24,992 bases of DNA, from positions 1 to 24,992 of the forward strand of contig CAAGNN010000131.1 of NCBI GenBank assembly GCA_900771325.1, read 5' to 3'. Position 1 is the stretch's first letter, and every line of letters begins with the position of its first letter. The notes under the pieces were generated by a model. That model saw nothing but the letters and a program-made list of their open reading frames with translations. It made no database searches and had not been told where the DNA came from. Positions 22,300 to 24,992 of this stretch are shown piece by piece. Source of the stretch: Kiritimatiellia bacterium. Lineage in GTDB: Bacteria; Verrucomicrobiota; Kiritimatiellia; RFP12; DVOR01. Made by a program: the position numbers and the translations under genes.

Positions 22300-24992
22300 A
22301 TGAAACGATCCACCCTTGCCCTGATTGCCACTCTGACCGCCGGCTTGGCCGTTGCCGCCCCGGAGCTGAACCTCGCCGGCAGCTGGTCGGTCCGCCTGGA
22401 CGATGGTGCCGAGCACGCCATCACCCTGCCCGGGACCTTGAGCGATGCCAAGCTTGGTCCGGCCGCCACTCAGGCGGTCTATGGCGCGCTCACGCCCCGC
22501 CACCAATACGTGGGCGAGGCGGTCTACACCAAGACCTTTACCGTCACCCCCGCGATGTCCGGCGACTACGAGCTCTTCCTCGAGCGCGTGATGTGGAAGA
22601 GCACCCTCTCGCTCGACGGCCAGCCGCTGGGCAGCTGCGACTCGCTCGCCACGCCGCACGTCTACACCCTCCCCGCCGCCGCCCTCACCCCCGGCGAACA
22701 CACCCTCACGCTCGCCATCGACAACCGCCGCATCTACCCCATCGGCGAGAAGAGCCACAGCTATGGCGACTCGATGCAGACTCGCTGGAATGGCGTCATC
22801 GGCCAGGTGGTGCTGCGCCCAATGAACCCGCTGCGCAAGGCGCGCGTCTTTGCCCCGTATGGTCAAGTGGCCACCGTGGAACTGCCCGAGGGCGTGAACG
22901 CGGCCGAGGTCAAGGCCTCGGTGCAGGGCATCGCCAACGCGCGCGTCTCGGCCGAGGGGCGGCAGCTGCGCATCACCCTGCCCAACGCCAAGCCGTGGAG
23001 CGAGTTCTCCCCCACGCTCTACACCCTCAAGCTCTCCTGGCGCGGCCTGGAGCACACCCTGCGTTTTGGCTTCCGGACCTTCGAGCGGCGCGGCAACCGC
23101 GTCTACCTCAACGGTCACCCCTTCTTCGTCCGCGGCAACACCGAGAACTGCCACTTCCCGCTCACCGGCTACCCCGCGATGGATAAGGCCAGCTGGCTGG
23201 CCATCTTCCGCAAGCTCAAGGCCGAGGGCGTCAACCAAATCCGCTGCCACACCTGGTCCACCCCGCAAGCGGCCTTCGATGCCGCCGACGAACTGGGGCT
23301 GCTCATCTCCCCCGAGGTCCTTTGGATCGACGGCTGGATGACGCGCGACTATCCCGACATCAAGGGCATCGGTCGGGGCCCGAAGGAGGTCGATGCCTTC
23401 GTCCGCGCCGAGCTCTTCCGCATTCTCGACGCCTACGGCAACGCCCCCTCCTTCTACTCGCTGAGCGTGGGCAACGAGCTCGGCTCCTCGGACTTCACCC
23501 TCCTGGGCGAGTGGATGGAAGCCTGCAAGGCCTACGACAACCGCCACCTCTACGCCGCCTCTTCCGCGCGCCAAATCTCCAAGGGCGATGACTTCCTCGT
23601 CACCCACGCCTACCCCGGCCTGGGGATGGTCCGCGAGCGCCGCCGCGAGGGCACCGACTGGGACTACGAGGACCTCTACGCCCGCACCAAGCTCCCCACC
23701 GTCGCCCACGAGATCGGCCAGTGGCCCGTCTTCCCGGAGTTCGACCGCGAGCTCCCCAAGTACACCGGTCTGCTGCGCCCCTGGAACCTCGAGGGCCTGC
23801 GCGAAGAGAGCGCAAAGGCCGGCGTGCTGCGCTTCAACCGCGCCTACGCCCGCGCCTCGCTGATGACTTGCCTCTTGATGTATAAGGATGAGATCGAGAG
23901 CTTCCTGCGCACGCCCTCCTGCGCGGGCCTCCAGCTCCTGGGCATTCAGGATTATTCCGGCCAGGGTGAAGCGCTCATCGGTTGGTTCGACTCCTTCTAC
24001 GACCGTAAGCCCGGCGCCGAGCAGGCCGTTCCCGTGGGCAACTACTTCGCCCCCGTCGCCTGCCTCGCCCGCTTCCCCAAGTATACCTGGCGCGCCAACG
24101 AGACCTTCTCCGCCAAGCTCGTCATCCACAACTACCGTCAGGGCACCTACCGCGCCACACTCCCCTGGAGCCTCGGCTCGGCCAAGGGCGAGGTGACCGT
24201 CGAGGTCCCCGAGGGGAGCGTCGAGGTCGTCCACACCCTCACCCTGCCGCTCAAGGGCCTCGCCCCCACCTTCCCCGCCAAGCTCGAGCTCACCTTTGGC
24301 AACAACCGCTGGCCGCTCTGGGTCTACCCCGAAACCATCGCCGAGGCCGTCCCCGAGGGCATCGTCTTCACCGACGACATTGCCGAGGCCCAGCGCGCCA
24401 TCGCCGAAGGCAAGCGCCTCCTCTTCGATGCCTCCGCCTGCGCCAACCCCAAGGCCACGATCTTCTCGGCCTTCATCCCCGTCTACTGGGGCACCACCTG
24501 GTTCCCCGGCCAGCGCGCCACCACCCTCGGGATGGTCGTCCAGGCCAAGAGCCCCGCCTTCGCCACCTTCCCCACCGACGATTGGCAGGATTGGCAGTGG
24601 AAGCACCTCATCAATGGCGCCACCACCTTCCGCCTCTCCGGCACCGACCCCGACTTCACCCCCCTGGCGATGCCGATTGTCGACTTCCATAAGCCCGCCC
24701 TCGCCGCCGTCCTCTTCGAGGCGAAGATTGGCCAGGCCAGCGTCCTCGTCTCGGGCATCAACCTCGCCAATGGCCGCCCCGAAGCCCAGCAGCTCCGCCG
24801 CTCCCTCCTCGACTACGTCGCCTCCCCCGCCTTCGCCCCCACCGGCACCATCGCTCCGGATGCCTTCAAGGGCCTCTTCCGCGATGTCCGCTCCAGCCTC
24901 CCCCCGCGCCCGGCCGAATACGCCAAGGCCGTCGCCTACTTCGAGTGCGCCGCCCTGCGCGATGGCCGCCAGGCCGACATCCCCTGGTCCAA
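22300..24992 (+). CDS. Secreted glycoside hydrolase family 2 enzyme, partial
   Basis: The frame is open from the ATG at 22300 (GGAGG 8 bases upstream) through 897 codons to the right edge, so the C-terminus is missing. A signal peptide (MKRSTLALIATLTAGLAVAA) is followed by a GH2 sugar-binding jelly roll (about 25-175; YVGEAVYTKTFTV, then EHTLTLAIDNRR). An Ig-like domain follows, then a TIM barrel from about 260 (FGFRTFERRGNRVYLNGHPFFVRGN). The acid/base glutamate is E393 in SVGNELGS and the likely nucleophile is E471 in AHEIGQW. Specificity (galactosidase, glucuronidase, mannosidase or other) cannot be set from these motifs. It sits 15 bp after the isomerase gene, last visible in the cluster with the NSS transporter, which suggests use of external glycans or glycoconjugates. 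Confidence 0.88.
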   Translation, partial: MKRSTLALIATLTAGLAVAAPELNLAGSWSVRLDDGAEHAITLPGTLSDAKLGPAATQAVYGALTPRHQYVGEAVYTKTFTVTPAMSGDYELFLERVMWKSTLSLDGQPLGSCDSLATPHVYTLPAAALTPGEHTLTLAIDNRRIYPIGEKSHSYGDSMQTRWNGVIGQVVLRPMNPLRKARVFAPYGQVATVELPEGVNAAEVKASVQGIANARVSAEGRQLRITLPNAKPWSEFSPTLYTLKLSWRGLEHTLRFGFRTFERRGNRVYLNGHPFFVRGNTENCHFPLTGYPAMDKASWLAIFRKLKAEGVNQIRCHTWSTPQAAFDAADELGLLISPEVLWIDGWMTRDYPDIKGIGRGPKEVDAFVRAELFRILDAYGNAPSFYSLSVGNELGSSDFTLLGEWMEACKAYDNRHLYAASSARQISKGDDFLVTHAYPGLGMVRERRREGTDWDYEDLYARTKLPTVAHEIGQWPVFPEFDRELPKYTGLLRPWNLEGLREESAKAGVLRFNRAYARASLMTCLLMYKDEIESFLRTPSCAGLQLLGIQDYSGQGEALIGWFDSFYDRKPGAEQAVPVGNYFAPVACLARFPKYTWRANETFSAKLVIHNYRQGTYRATLPWSLGSAKGEVTVEVPEGSVEVVHTLTLPLKGLAPTFPAKLELTFGNNRWPLWVYPETIAEAVPEGIVFTDDIAEAQRAIAEGKRLLFDASACANPKATIFSAFIPVYWGTTWFPGQRATTLGMVVQAKSPAFATFPTDDWQDWQWKHLINGATTFRLSGTDPDFTPLAMPIVDFHKPALAAVLFEAKIGQASVLVSGINLANGRPEAQQLRRSLLDYVASPAFAPTGTIAPDAFKGLFRDVRSSLPPRPAEYAKAVAYFECAALRDGRQADIPWS

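Noticed and set aside
22204..24690. 828-codon open frame on the minus strand opposite the GH2 gene
   Set aside because: It is a Gly/Val/Glu-rich shadow translation with no recognisable motif, while the plus strand encodes a full GH2 N-terminus, signal peptide and catalytic residues.

Overview
The window is GC-rich bacterial DNA with densely packed, mostly polycistronic genes, short gaps, frequent 4-bp ATGA stop/start overlaps and clear Shine-Dalgarno sequences. It contains no tRNA, rRNA, insertion sequence or CRISPR array that I can recognise. No gene fixes the taxon. The mix of a GspG-like domain protein, a membrane/TPR giant, a secreted family 2 glycoside hydrolase and an NSS transporter would suit a PVC-type bacterium (Lentisphaerota, Kiritimatiellota or Verrucomicrobiota), but that is a guess from gene style.

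Layout. (1) 1-3956, minus strand: rnr (RNase R), then a PHP-family phosphatase, then an RseP-type site-2 protease that runs off the left edge. (2) 3957-4933: a long divergent intergenic region packed with short palindromes, much of it a tandem array with a period of about 22 bp. (3) 4934-10141, plus strand: ilvD (branched-chain amino acid synthesis), a 214-bp gap with a MITE-like inverted repeat, then ymdB-like phosphodiesterase and dinG-like helicase genes. (4) 10068-18827, minus strand: a seven-gene cluster transcribed ruvB, GspG-like protein, membrane/TPR protein, murD, patB/malY-type C-S lyase, maf, lysE-family exporter. Its last gene overlaps the end of dinG tail to tail by 74 bp. (5) 18828-19128: a second divergent intergenic region with five copies of a 22-bp unit related to those in region 2. 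(6) 19129-24992, plus strand: NSS-family sodium symporter, a secreted GspC/PilP-like protein, a parvulin-type prolyl isomerase without a signal peptide, and a secreted GH2 enzyme that runs off the right edge.

The genes are largely housekeeping: RNA decay, recombination, cell-wall precursor synthesis, nucleotide sanitation and amino-acid metabolism, mixed with envelope functions. The least ordinary content is non-coding. Both divergent intergenic regions carry the same class of 22-bp repeats between two facing promoters. All four of those promoters share a strong extended -10 element of the form TGSTATANT. Two of them (rnr and ruvB) lie so close to the ATG that the transcripts should be leaderless or nearly so, while the two facing promoters have ordinary leaders with ribosome binding sites.
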